Shown: one piece after another, positions 10,376-22,294 of the stretch | How the letters are laid out: each line of letters opens with the position of its first letter | How positions within the stretch are numbered: the first letter of the stretch is position 1 | From: Siniperca chuatsi | Taxonomy: Eukaryota > Chordata > Actinopteri > Centrarchiformes > Sinipercidae | Direction: 5' to 3' | Length of the DNA: 64,000 nucleotides | Assembly (NCBI RefSeq): GCF_020085105.1 | Contig: NC_058055.1 | Location: 28,776,872-28,840,871, forward strand | Position numbers and translations under genes: made by a program | Notes under the pieces: generated by a model | Told to the model about the DNA's origin: nothing | Seen by the model: only the letters and a program-made list of their open reading frames with translations | The model's database searches: none

Positions 10376-12672
10376 GCTGTTTCAGCCACTGTTTGACCCG
10401 ACGTTCTCCGCTGTTTCAGCCCTGTTTGTCCCGACGTTCTCCGGTGTTTCAGCAGTTTGTCCCGACGTTCTCCGGTGTTTCAGCCCTGTTTGACCCGACG
10501 TTCTCCGGTGTTTCAGCACAGTTTGACCCGACGTTCTCCGCTGTTTCAGCAGTTTGACCGGATGTTCTCCGCTGTTTCTGCCAGTTTGACCGGATGTTCT
10601 CCGCTGTTTCTGCCAGTTTGACCCAACGCTCTCCGCTGTTTCAGCCACAGTCTGACCCGACGTTCTCCGGTGTTTCAGCCCTGTTTGACCGCACGTTCTC
10701 CGGTGTTTCAGCCCTGTTTGACCCGACGTTCTCCGGTGTTTCAGCCCTGTTTGACCCGACGTTCTCCGCTGTTTCAGCCACAGTTTGACCCGACGTTCTC
10801 CGCTGTTTCAGCCCTGTTTGACCCGACATTCTCCGCTGTTTCAGCCCCTGTTTGACCCCACGTTCTCTGCTGTTTCAGCCCTGTTTGACCGTTCGTTCTC
10901 CGGTGTTTCAGCCACTGTTTGACCCGACGTTCTCCGCTGTTTCAGCCCCTGTTTGACCCGACGTTCTCCGCTGTTTCAGCCCCTGTTTGACTCAACGTTC
11001 TCCGCTGTTTCAGCAGTTTGACCCGAGCCTCCGGTGTTTCAGCAGTTTGACTCAACGTTCTCCGCTGTTTCAGCCCTGTTTGACCCGGCGTTCTCCGGTG
11101 TTTCAGCCACTGTTTGACCCGACGTTCTCCGCTGTTTCAGCCCCTGTTTGACCCGACGTTCTCCGCTGTTTCAGCAGTTTGACTCAACGTTCTCCGCTGT
11201 TTCAGCAGTTTGACCCGACGTTCTCCGGTGTTTCAGCAGTTTGACTCAACGTTCTCCGCTGTTTCAGCAGTTTGACCCCACGTTCTCCGGTGTTTCAGCC
11301 CTGTTTGACCCCACGTTCTCCGGTGTTTCAGCCCTGTTTGACCCCACGTTCTCCGGTGTTTCAGCCCTGTTTGACCCCACGTTCTCCGGTGTTTCAGCCA
11401 CAGTTTGACCCGACATTCTCCGGTGTTTCAGCCACAGTTTGACCTGACGTTCTCCGGTGTTTCAGCCACAGTTTGACCCGATGTTCTCCGGTGTTTCAGC
11501 CCTGTTTGACCCGACGTTCTCCGGTGTTTCAGCCACAGTTTGACCCGACATTCTCCGGTGTTTCAGCCACAGTTTGACCTGATGTTCTCCGGTGTTTCAG
11601 CCACAGTTTGACCCCACGTTCTCCGCTGTTTCAGCCCTGTTTGACCGCACGTTCTCCGCTGTTTCAGCCCCTGTTTGACCCGACGTTCTCCGCTGTTTCA
11701 GCCCCTGTTTGACCCCACGTTCTCTGCTGTTTCAGCCCCTGTTTGACCCGCGTTCTCTGCTGTTTCAGCCCCGTTTGACCCCACGTTCTCCGCTGTTTCA
11801 GCCCCGTTTGACCCCACGTTCTCCGCTGTTTCAACCCAGTTTGACCCCATGTTCTCCGCTGTTTCAGCCCTGTTTGACCCGACGTTCTCCGCTGTTTCAG
11901 TACAATTTGACTCGACGTTCTGCACTGTTTCAGCACAGTTTGTCCCAACGTTCTCTGCTGTTTCAGCCCTGTTTGACCCGACGTTCTCCGGTGTTTCAGC
12001 AGTTTGACCCAACGTTCTCCGCTGTTTCAGCCCCGTTTGACCCGACGTTCTCCGCTGTTTCAGCCCTGTTTGACCCGACGTTCTCCGGTGTTTCAGCAGT
12101 TTGACCCAACGTTCTCCGCTGTTTCAGCCCCGTTTGACCCCACATTCTCCGCTGTTTCAGCCACTGTTTGACCCGACGTTCTCCGGTGTTTCAGCCACAG
12201 TTTGACCCGACGTTCTCTGCTGTTTCAGCCCCGTTTGACCCCACGTTCTCCGCTGTTTCAGCCCCGTTTGACCCCACGTTCTCCGCTGTTTCAACCCTGT
12301 TTGACCCCATGTTCTCCGCTGTTTCAGCCCTGTTTGACCCGACGTTCTCCGCTGTTTCAGTACAATTTGACCCCACGTTCTCCGCTGTTTCAACCCTGTT
12401 TGACCCCATGTTCTCCGCTGTTTCAGCCCTGTTTGTCCCAACGTTCTCCGCTGTTTCAGCCCTGTTTGACCCCACGTTCTCCGGTGTTTCAGCCCTGTTT
12501 GACCCCACGTTCTCCGGTGTTTCAGCCCTGTTTGACCCCACGTTCTCCGCTGTTTCAGCCCTGTTTGACCCCACGTTCTCCGCTGTTTCAGCCACTGTTT
12601 GACCCCACGTTCTCCGCTGTTTCAGCCCTGTTTGACCCCACGTTCTCCGGTGTTTCAGCCCTGTTTGACCCC
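10376..12672. repeat. 2.3-kb minisatellite with a 33-bp unit, in rhog intron 1
   Basis: About 68 units of TTCTCCGCTGTTTCAGCC followed by CTGTTTGACCCGACG. Variants include GCT/GGT, GACCCG/GACCCC and a shorter CAGCAGTTTGACC form. The period of 33 equals 11 codons, so frames on both strands stay open for up to 195 residues, with repeats such as DPTFSAVSALF. None of these is supported as a gene. A single diverged unit also sits at about 13330-13372. Confidence 0.97.
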
Positions 12673-14133
12673 ATATTCACTGGGGTTTATGACCAGAACT
12701 ATGCTTGCAGTGTCCTCACCTGTAAACCAGGCTTTCTGTGGCTGCGGTATAAAAGCCTGGACTTAAATGACATAAACATTCGGAGTTGACAACAGAATTC
12801 ATCTCGTTGAGGAAGAATTCCCCCGTTTAACAGTTCATGTAGTCTCTTCTGTGTGTACTGATATGAAGTGCTGGTCAGACTGTCTCAGTGAACACTTTTC
12901 CTCCACACATGCTGCTGCTGGATGAACAGAGCGGCGGACAAACCCTTCCTGTTTCGGTTTCAACACAGACCAGTTCCTCTTTTGCCCGAGGCGTCTGACT
13001 GACTGTTCGGGTGAGGGGTGTTAAGGAACGCTGCATTCGTCAGGTACATGTGGAAGACTTCGCCTCTGTCAGACTCGGCTTGTCACTCTCTGTCAGCTGG
13101 TCGTCGTCAATGATGATAAGATTGTATTTAAATTGCGATTTGGGAACATAGTGACGTCACTAAAAAGCAGTGATACGGTCAGACAGGTTGGAAACAAACC
13201 TCCAGGAGAACAAAGGTGAACAGTACAATTATTACCCAACTCCACAGTTTACAGACACACTTCCTGCTTCAACCTACTTTTAACATTGTACATTGCACGC
13301 TAACATGCACTGTAGAGTTGGACAGCTGTCTGGTGTTTCAGCCATGTTTGGTCTGATATTCTCCCAGTTTGTACACCTGTGTTCGCTACCTGTTCACGTG
13401 ACGAACATCTGTGTTGTTTAAAATGTTTCTCTTAACAAGGACGATATGGTAAAAGCCAGTATTCACTTGCTTAGTTTTTTTTTTCCGATTTCGTCCACCA
13501 CCTGGTCGAAGTTGTACAACTCTTTTATCTGTTTTTGTACCATCGTCTGGTTATTTTGCAGAGCAGGTGTCTCTTCTCTCAGACGGGGTTTTTCTGAAAG
13601 ATAGAAAAAGTCCAACGAGTCGTGAAAATATTTTGTAAACCTCACAGCTCCAATTTTAGAGATTTTCCCGTCAGAGCTTCAGCTGCAGGACGGCTCGGTT
13701 CCTCTGTGGGTCAGAAGACTCCTCCTAAACCAGCAAAATTTAATTAAAATGCAGAAAAAGAACACAGCTGACAAGACGAAACCAACGCTGTCTGTTAGTT
13801 CCTGAAATGCTGACAGACAAGACCAGTAAAACCATGAAGGAGACAAATGGCTCTCTCAGTGTCAGTGATTACATATCAGGTTCCTTAACATGAATTGTTG
13901 GCAAAGCCTTTATTTCCCTCAACTACAGAGAGAAAAGGCTTCTAATAGAGGCAGGCCTTTATTTCATATTTCCCTGTTTAATGTTTGATGATATTTCGGT
14001 AAGAAGCCTCCCAGTTTTCTGAACACTTCCTCCATCACCACACTTTCTCTCTTGAACAATAATACTGTTCTCATTCACTGATTCATTCTAGTCGGTTCTA
14101 CTTTGCCGTTTTTTCTCTCACACAAAGTCATTC
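12673..14133. other. Intron of rhog, no recognisable element
   Basis: Apart from the stray minisatellite unit near 13330 I see no gene or known repeat. Confidence 0.4.
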
Positions 14134-14717
14134 ATGTTCTCTGGACTCGACCACCGTCCCGCCGTCCTTTCTGGTATGAACCAGAAGTCTCTCTCTCGCC
14201 TCCAGCTGGTTCAGGACGCAGCAGCTCGGCTTGTCGCTGGTTTTAGCCGACGCCATCACATCACCCCGGTCCTGGCTTCTCTCCACTGGCTCCTGTTGAC
14301 CCCATATGAGCCGGCTCGCAGCCTTAGGCCCTCAGGGGCCCTGCTGGCTGTTCCACAGTCGAGGCTTGAATCTAAAGGTGACCCTGCTTTCGCCATCAGG
14401 GCCCCTCGGCTGTGGACCCACCTGCCTCAGGAGATGAGGCTCGCAGAACCGGAGACTTCTTTTAAATCACTTCTTAAAACTCATCTTACAGTCTTGCTTT
14501 TATGGGACGTCGTCCTTTTATTCGCCTCTTTATTGCTTTCATTGTTTCCATTTGTTTTTATTTCCTTAGTCATGTTTTTCATTGTTTTTAAGTTGTCTCT
14601 TGTCTTGCTTTGTTTGGCTTTCTGCTGTTGTGTTGCCTTCTGGGTATCCTGTCTCTGCTTTGCTTTGTCTGACAAAACTGTCTGTAAAGGTGCTATATAA
14701 ATAAAGTTATTATTATG
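14134..14717 (+). mobile_element. L2-like LINE, 3' end
   Basis: The plus frame encodes LSRLQLVQDAAARLVAGF, then HHITPVLASLHWLLL, then LLTPYEPARSLRPSG and a stretch with IRAPRLWTHLPQEMR ending SFKSLLKTHL. This is the C-terminal tail of the reverse-transcriptase protein in fish L2-type LINEs. The join at LHWLLLTPYEP lacks the usual middle part, so there is an internal deletion. The 3' end reads GCTATATAAATAAAGTTATT then ATTATG, the usual tail for such elements. A dead 5'-truncated copy. Confidence 0.85.
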
Positions 14718-17700
14718 CCATGACTCTGTTGTTGTACAAGTATCTCAGGGTCTCGTTCACGAGTGAGGGTAAAATGGAGCGTCAGCAGTAATGCAGCGAT
14801 TCACCAGTCGATCAGCTAAGTCAGAAGACAACTGTCCAGTCGGAGCAGAGTTTCTAAATTATGTGCGACAAAGTCAGAGTTAGTTTTGAGATAGCAGAGA
14901 CGCTCTTCTACTCTGCATCTGTACGTGTGAATGCAACATCAGAGACAGGACACAGCCCCCCGAACTGCTGTTATCCCCCCGTGACGATTCATGTAAATGT
15001 TTTCATGCCTCTAACTTATTTATAACTTGCTATGCTAATTATTAACTGCTATTAAAGTAAAGCAGCAAATGTGTTTGTTTCAGATTCACACTTTCTAAGC
15101 ACACGCACACACTTAGAGGAAGGCTGCTTTTACACAATGAATGTTTCAGTCATTTTACTGATCTTGATTCTTCTTCTTCCTCTTTTTTTCTCAACGTGTT
15201 TCCTTCTTTCTTCCTCTCGCAGTCAGCACACTGTTCCCCCGTCAGATCTGTGCTTTCAGACCTGCTGGTTTCACCGGACAGTTTGAGCTGAAACAGAACG
15301 CAGGACGCCGCATCCCTTTGGTCCGGTTTGGTCAGATCGTGCAGAAAGCGGTTTGCAGTTTTTATTTATCTTCAAATATTAGTTTGGCGTCCAGGAGACG
15401 TGAGGAGCTATTATAGCTACTGCTATCACCTATTGTATGTATTTGTCATTGAAAAGTAGTTGACTTGGATTTTGGCCCCCAGGAAACAGGAGCAAGAAGT
15501 CCTGCATAAGACCTGTACTGTCTTTGTATCTGTAGAGAGAAGTTGAGGGTTTTCCCATTCACTTCAGTACAGCCACAGTTTCATCACAGCAGCATCTAGT
15601 GGACGTTAGAGGAACTGCAACACTCGGCTGCTGTTGGTGCAGCTGAGGAGCGAATATATGAAGTGATGTTGGGGTTATACAGTAGTTTATTGAGTAACGT
15701 TAAAACTACTTTCTGTCAATATAATTAGACTGCATGTGTCGAAACCAGAGATACGTTTGAACAGGACAGTCACACTTCACACCTCTGAGTTCAGTTTTCT
15801 TCACTGAAGTTGCTGCTTTATTTCAACACGAAACCACAATTTCTACTGAAAGCTTCCTTTTTTCCAGCTACATCTCAGTTACAAAAGGACGTCGTTACAA
15901 CACCTCAAACGTCTCTTTCATTCTTCTTCACGTGTCTCTGCAGGTTGTCAACGTATGTCGGTCAAAAGTGCTGCTTTATTTTTCTGTAGCGTTCATTCTT
16001 CTCAGCTGTTTCAAGTATTGTGGATTCATCCGCCGCTGGAAATAGTCCCAAACAGATGCACTATTTCCTCTTGTTAGTTTGGTAAAAACTCCAGCGAGCA
16101 GCTGTTTGAGGAAACTACTGAGCCTTTTTAAACAGGAAACTGTATATCTGTGAGGTGTTAAAGATTTATGTCTTCAGCAGGAGCCAATGGGCTCGCAGCT
16201 GAGAGCCACAGACAGGAAGTCAGTATTTCTTCCACCACTGCAAAGGTCAGAGGTCACAGTTCTCCTCCCAGTTTACCAAACAACATGAAGGAGAACATGA
16301 CAAACTGTGAGATCAGAGGTTAAAGCTTCCAGCAGGAGTGAGATCAGCCGACCTCCGCCCAGAGAGAGAGCGGCGAGGGCGGGGTCGGCGTCCCCAGAGT
16401 CTGGGCTGAGCCACTTTCTCTATCCAGACATCTGGAGAGAGACACTGCACAGCTACTATTTCACTGTTCAGCACACAGTCCACCAGAATCATGTTCACTG
16501 TTCACATTTGCATCTACTGACTCTCAGACTAACGCTCTGAACTCTCCGACACCGTCTTCCTCTTAGTTTGATATTTAACCGCTCTCTTTCTTCTTCGCTG
16601 GTTTACAAAAGCTGCTGCTGACAGAAATATAACCTCTGCACACGCGAGCTGGGCGACTTTAACATGAACTTAGTGACTCCGACTTGGACACGATCTCTGT
16701 GGCTGAGACAAGACACAGTGACTCGAAAACAACCCCGGTGACTCGGACCTCACGTCAGGGACTCGGACGTGACTCGGTGCCTTGAACACGACCTCTGTGA
16801 CTTGGACGTGAACTTTGACGCCTCTGGACGTGACCTGGAATCAAGATTTACTGACCTGACGGCAACACCACAAAGACGTTTTGTAAAACGCAATCTGACA
16901 CTGCGAACTGCTGCTTCAAACATCGCCTCCCTCTGCTTCCAGTGCGGCTGCTACCGCTGTGTCTTAGGCCGAAGAACTTATTTCATAAAATTGGAGACAG
17001 ACGAACTGTCTTTCTAAATGTGGGAGGAGTCTCAGCGTTGTCAATATTCAGTGTGAGTCACTGACATTCAAATCTGTGTGTGTGTGTGTGTGTGTGTGAT
17101 AACATCTCTGTTTTGTTTGGAGACCATTTCCTCCTGCAGGGATCATTTCCATAAACATAAATACTAACGGAGGACAAACCTCCCCTCCTCTCCCCCGTCC
17201 TCCCCCTCTCTCTGCAGTCGGACAATGGGACGTCACGTGTTTCTGAACAAACTGTGTTAACTGAAGGAAACTGAAGTGTCTCTGGCAGCTGGAGCAGGAC
17301 GAGGGAACCAGTCAGATTCACTGAAGGTAAACTCGGACAGGTGAAGCCCAGGTGACGGTTTAATGTTTCTCCCCCGTCTTTACTTTCTCTGTAAATATTC
17401 TGATAGAAACATTCGGCCTCGTGCAAGAAGCACCACTTGTGACGTTAGCTTACAGCTATAATTTCCCATAGAGGTTAGCGAGTTAGCTAACGTTAGCTTG
17501 CAGTTTACTGCATTCAGCCTGTGGTAGCTCGTTAGCCGCCAGCTTCTAGCTTTCCAACAAATCCTGTTCTGATAAACTTACGTGATTTCTGAAATGAGCA
17601 GCTGGAAGTTTCTATATTCTGTTATGATCAAGGTGTCTACTTCCACTTTAAAACGTTGCGACTAAACGTCGGTACTTGACGCCGGGCTGGACTGTCACGC

Positions 17701-18286
17701 GACCTCTTTGCTTAAGAAAGACCTGTGAGGTTATCGTTCCGTCTGCTGATTCCTGAAAGCAGAAGCTCTGCAGTGTGCAATTCTTCCTTTCACTCTTTGA
17801 GGTTTTAGGGGCGTCGATTATGCTAATGAGCAAAGCTCTCGAGCACTCACTTCCTCGTGATTAGTGCCGGGAGGTCCCAGTGTTGTGTTGCCTCGGTATA
17901 CCCGGGTCTGGACCTCAAAATGTATCGAGTATTTCGAGTTTTTGAGTATTAAAAGTTGCCTATCAATCATGTTGGCGAGATGCTGCGTTGGCCAATCAAA
18001 TGCATGCAAGCGCACATTCCCGGGAGGTGACTTTGTAACGTGAACGGCGTATTTCTGCTGTTCATGTTGCGATCGGAGTGACGAAAGATAAAACAGTTTC
18101 CTCCATAAAAACTTTCCACAGTTGTAAAATCCTGTCTGAGTATCACAAGCCTTTGTGCAGAGTTTTAGCTTCTGACGAACCTTTCAACACCTCAATCTGT
18201 TGCTCAAACTGGACTTCCTGGATCGCATTTCATGTCTCACCTGTACCTGAAACAACACAGACCCGTGCACTGTTTTAACACAGGGT
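14718..18286. other. Rest of rhog intron 1, no gene recognised
   Basis: Non-coding, with a (GT)n tract at about 17076-17098. Short open frames show no family resemblance. A plus-strand alternative first exon somewhere in 17.1-17.4 kb cannot be excluded. Confidence 0.4.
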
Positions 18287-18313
18287 AATGTGTGTGTGTG
18301 TGTGTGTGTGCAG
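18287..18313 (+). promoter_or_regulatory. rhog: TG-repeat 3' splice site of rhog exon 2
   Basis: The acceptor CAG at 18311-18313 is preceded by a pure TG repeat instead of a polypyrimidine tract. The next acceptor (18610-18612) is likewise preceded by GTGTGTGCGTGTGTGTGCGG. TG tracts at acceptors are known binding sites for TDP-43 and CELF proteins, for example at CFTR exon 9. Confidence 0.6.
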
Positions 18314-18343
18314 GTTGCTGAAGGTCAGAGGTCAGAGGTCATC

Positions 18344-19120
18344 ATGCAGAGTATAAAGTGTGTGGTTGTAGGCGACGGCGCTGTGGGGAAGACCTGCCTG
18401 CTCATCTCCTACACCACCGGAGCTTTTCCCAAAGAGTACATCCCCACTGTGTTCGACAACTACAGCAGCCAGGTGCGGCTCACTGTTTTCATTATTAATA
18501 TGTTAATATTCATAGAAAGACTTCTGAGATAACGTATGTTATCACCATGGTTACGTAACGCAGATACACAAATCCCTGACCAGGTGTGTGCGTGTGTGTG
18601 CGGTGCGTTCAGGTGACGGTGGACGGCAGGACCATCAGTCTGAACCTGTGGGACACGGCGGGTCAGGAGGAGTACGACCGGCTGAGGACGCTGTCCTACC
18701 CGCAGACCAACGTCTTCATCATCTGCTTCTCCATCTCAAGCCCCGCCTCCTACGAGAACGTCAAACACAAGTGGCACCCAGAGGTCAGAGGTCAAACTCT
18801 ACCCGGCAACAGAGCGCTCACTCACAGATTAAAGAGGCAGAAATACATTTACACGAGGCTTTAATTGTTCTTTTACCGCTTGTTGTGAGCGCCGGTAGAT
18901 TTAGATGAGAGCGCTGCGATTTCCATCATTTTAGGGATGAATAAATTCAACGTTAAGAACAGCAGCTGCAGCTTCTGGATTAATACATTTCAGGGTCTTC
19001 ATGTTTATCACCTGAGGCCTTGGACACGGGACACAAAGAGATTTTGTGTCAGAAAATGAATGAAATCTTAAAAAATATCTAATTTTGTTTACTTTTTCTT
19101 TGGCTTTGTGGTCTTTCAGT

Positions 19121-19169
<49 letters not shown>

Positions 19170-21441
19170 AGACATATTCCGTAAAAATAGACAAATTATT
19201 TGCTTGTGCTTTACAGGACTGAATTTATACAAATATTGATCAGAGGCGGCAGTCTGTCTAAAGCTGACAAACCTCCACCAGCTCCTCCACAGCTTCTGAT
19301 CAACATGTTTGTTTCTTCTGTACAAAAAGTGTCAACAACAATTCACAGTCTTCGTGCTAAGCTAAGCTAACCAGCTGCTGGCTGTAGCTTTATATTTAGC
19401 AGACTGGCTTCAGTATGAAGACTGAACTCGGCCCGTGTTCAATCAATTATTTCATTAAATGTGAAGAAACGGGATAAAATGTGTCGGGGGTTTTGTAGGC
19501 GTCAAAAAAAGGACAATGACTTTCCTGTTTTCATCTAAAAGTGGGAAATCGAATAAACAAGAAAACCAAACAACAAGTTTTTATTTCTGTTTCTGTCCTT
19601 GAGCAGTTTGATGATTTCTGAGGAGGATTAGCCATAAACAGATATTAAGCTTTACTATATAACCATACAGGGATTATTAGACCAGACGCATTCTGAGCAC
19701 TGTAACGATAATGAATCAACAGTAGAAATAACATGAGGAAGTATCAGCTCAACAGTATTACATGCTCATTCCTGCGAGTCAAGTAGAGGAACAAGAGTGT
19801 TGCTGCTTTTGGTAACATTAAGGTTCACATATTCACCATTAGTTGCTCATTAGCATGCATTTTAGTAGCATGTTCAATTCACTTAAATTTTATTTATATT
19901 TCATTTATAATTCATAACAGAAGTTATCTCATTGCACTTTTCCTACAGAGCAGGTCGAGACCGAACTCTTTATAATATTATTTACAGAGACCCAACAAAT
20001 CCCACCATGAGCAAACACTGGGCCACAGCGGCAAGGAAAAACTTGCTTTAAGAGGCAGAAACCTCGAGCAGAACCAGACTCAATGGTGGGCGCTGCAGTC
20101 TTAGGTTATGTTGGCTCTGTATTAGTCATTATAAGGCTCTTATTATCGCCTCATTCTGCATGATCATATTCTACAACATTAACTAAGAGTTTCCCCTCAA
20201 TAACCTGCTAATTACTGCTTATTGATGGTAAGTAAGGAAGCTGTTGCACATGAGTTACGGGCTTAATGTGCTTTGCTCAGTACGGGCCTTATAAAGGTGG
20301 TAGAACCACGAGATTCTCCCTTAATAACACTTAATAAATACGGTCTATTCTTATGCAACAAAACACAAAACTACACGTGTTAAAAGAGTCCAGATGAGGC
20401 TCAATGAAGTCTAACTCAGAACACGTTCCCCAGTCTACAGCGAGGTGTTGCTCATAACTGAATCACGAGTAGTTTGACGCGTATTAACCCGCTCAGGTTC
20501 CCTAATCTACAGCTGCCCCCTCTTCACACCATTATTCTCTGTAGCGGGACGCATATCCGCTCTACGAACTGCACGCGGCGTCCGTTGAAAATGTGTACTC
20601 TAACATAAAGTGTTACCAGACTTTTCATAAAACTACAAATTAATGCTTTGTAGGTGTGTATGTTATATGTTTGTTTTCTGTTTCTTTTGTACAGTGCAAA
20701 GTCTTTATAAATAAAGTTGAGTTGAGTGCAAATTCTGCATTACAGTGCATCACAGATTAACTTTCTAAACTCTGATGCTTAAAAACACGTCGGTGAGGAC
20801 AACAAGCGTCTTCACCTGTAGGGTTTAATTCAGGAAATGTCTCAGCTTTCTGTTTGTAGGAAACGATATTTATTTCTGTCTAATAATGCACTTGATCGCT
20901 ACAGTCTGTCATCACTGAAGAACCTGACATTTAGCTTATTAACATTCATTTTCCTACATTTTTTTCTCAAATTCCTTAAGCTTTTCCTTAATTTTCGATG
21001 GTGCACATTTTTATAGTTGTGTCTCAGATTGAATGAAATATTTGTACAAACTCTCAGCAAGAAAGAAAGAGAAGAAGAGGATAAACTCCAAGTATCAAAC
21101 TTTTGCTTTAAAGGCAAAGTTTCTAGTTGTTCACAGTTTCACTCTCGTTTAATCATCACCTTCAGGTGTCTCACCATTGTCCCGGTGTTCCCATCCTCCT
21201 GGTCGGCACAAAGAGCGACCTCCGGAACGACGCCGAGACTCAGAGGAAGCTGAAGGAGCAGAACCAGACGCCCGTCACCCACCAGCACGGCGCCGCCCTC
21301 GCCCGCCAGATCCACGCCGTCCGCTACATGGAGTGTTCGGCCCTCAACCAGGACGGCATAAAGGACGTGTTCGCCGAGGCCGTGAGGTCCTTCCTCAACC
21401 CGCAGCCCACCGTCAGCAAGAGGGCCTGCGTCCTGCTGTAG
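18344..21441 (+). CDS. rhog: RhoG-family small GTPase, three coding exons, complete
   Basis: Rho-family GTPase that cycles between GTP and GDP at membranes and signals to actin, in the ELMO/DOCK-Rac route in known RhoG proteins. Coding exons are 18344-18472, 18613-18783 and 21166-21441. Both introns are phase 0, and the product is 191 residues, the length of human RHOG. Visible motifs: P-loop GDGAVGKT (residues 10-17), switch I with T35 in [15 protein letters not shown] with Q61, TKSD (115-118), ECSAL (156-160), and C-terminal CVLL, a CAAX box predicted to be geranylgeranylated. RhoG rather than Rac is indicated by [43 protein letters not shown] and KHKWHPEV. The tail is less basic than in human RHOG (only Lys185-Arg186 before the CAAX box). 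The exon 2 donor (GAG/GTCAGA) is weak, and TG repeats stand in for the pyrimidine tract before the first two coding exons. Which fish rhog paralogue this is cannot be told here. Confidence 0.95.
19121..19164. repeat. (TA)n microsatellite in rhog intron
   Basis: Perfect TA repeat of about 44 bp in the last intron of rhog. Confidence 0.95.
19908..20095 (-). mobile_element. LINE 3'-end fragment, reverse orientation
   Basis: It reads ATAACAGAAGTTATCTCATT, CAACAAATCCCACCATGAGC and AAGAGGCAGAAACCTCGAGC, the reverse complement of the LINE end at 49430-49600 and 55540-55690. Confidence 0.8.
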
Positions 21442-21720
21442 GACCGAGCTTCGGCCGCCACGCCCGGGAACACCCCTGGACCCCCGGGACCCCCGGGACC
21501 CCCAGGACCCCCGGGTTTGAGTCGGACTGAATCTGTGGCTTAACTGCCTGAGAGACAGTTTGGAAGATTTATGCTAAAAATGTGTTTATGTTTAGTTAGA
21601 ATTGAATCTTTGAAGAATCAGAAGAGGTAGTTTGGGGCTGTTCTCTTATAGCGCCTCTAAGGCTGCAGTGAACGAAGGCCTTTAAGAAATAATTTAAATC
21701 AAATTAAACTCCAATGTCCC
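21442..21720 (+). other. rhog: Probable 3' UTR of rhog
   Basis: After the TAG at 21439-21441 comes a short imperfect tandem of GGACCCCCGGGACCCCC type (about 21477-21515). An ATTAAA at 21703-21708 is a possible polyadenylation signal. The end of the transcript is inferred. Confidence 0.4.
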
Positions 21721-22075
21721 GTCATAAATGCTGCAGTGGTCGGTGCTGCTGACGTCATGTCGGTAACACATTTAACATGGTGGGTAAACTGAGCGGGTCT
21801 GACGACAGATCAAACCTCTGGTCAGCCTGCAAACTAAATTTGGGAATAGACAAGAAAAACTCTCCTTTCTCCTCTTTTACTTAAAAGGACAAGATTGACT
21901 TCATCCAATCACAGTCCAGCTGGGAGAGATGTGAGGTAAAAAGGGACAGGTGCCTGCAGGTGTTAGCTTAGCCGCTCGCCAACACCGTCAGCAGGCGGAG
22001 CGGCGGCAGCAGCGACTCACAGCTGCGCTCAAGATGCTTTAAAACACTTAGAGACAGATCAGACTTACCTCTGAT

Positions 22076-22294
22076 GTCCATCGTGAGTAAATGTCCATAA
22101 ATATGCTGAGACACCAGAGAAGAAAGCGGCTGCAGAACCTGCCTGAGAATCCTGCTGTTTCTGAGTTTCCTTCAGTCTCACAGTGATCCAGAGACAGCTG
22201 TCTGTCCGTCCACGGGTCCACTGCAGACAGGAGCTGCTGACGGCTAACGTGCTGTTAATGGTACCAATTAAACTAAATGTAGACAAATACAGGC
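22076..22294. repeat. Dispersed repeat A, copy 4
   Basis: It shares AGAAGAAAGCGGCTGCAGAA and CACAGTGATCCAGAGACAGC with the other copies and ends near ATGTAGACAAATACAGGCTA. Confidence 0.8.

Noticed and set aside
11664..12789. Open frames of up to 195 residues on both strands with 11-residue repeats
   Set aside because: The 33-bp period keeps any stop-free frame open in all units, and both strands are open at once. This is an array artefact.
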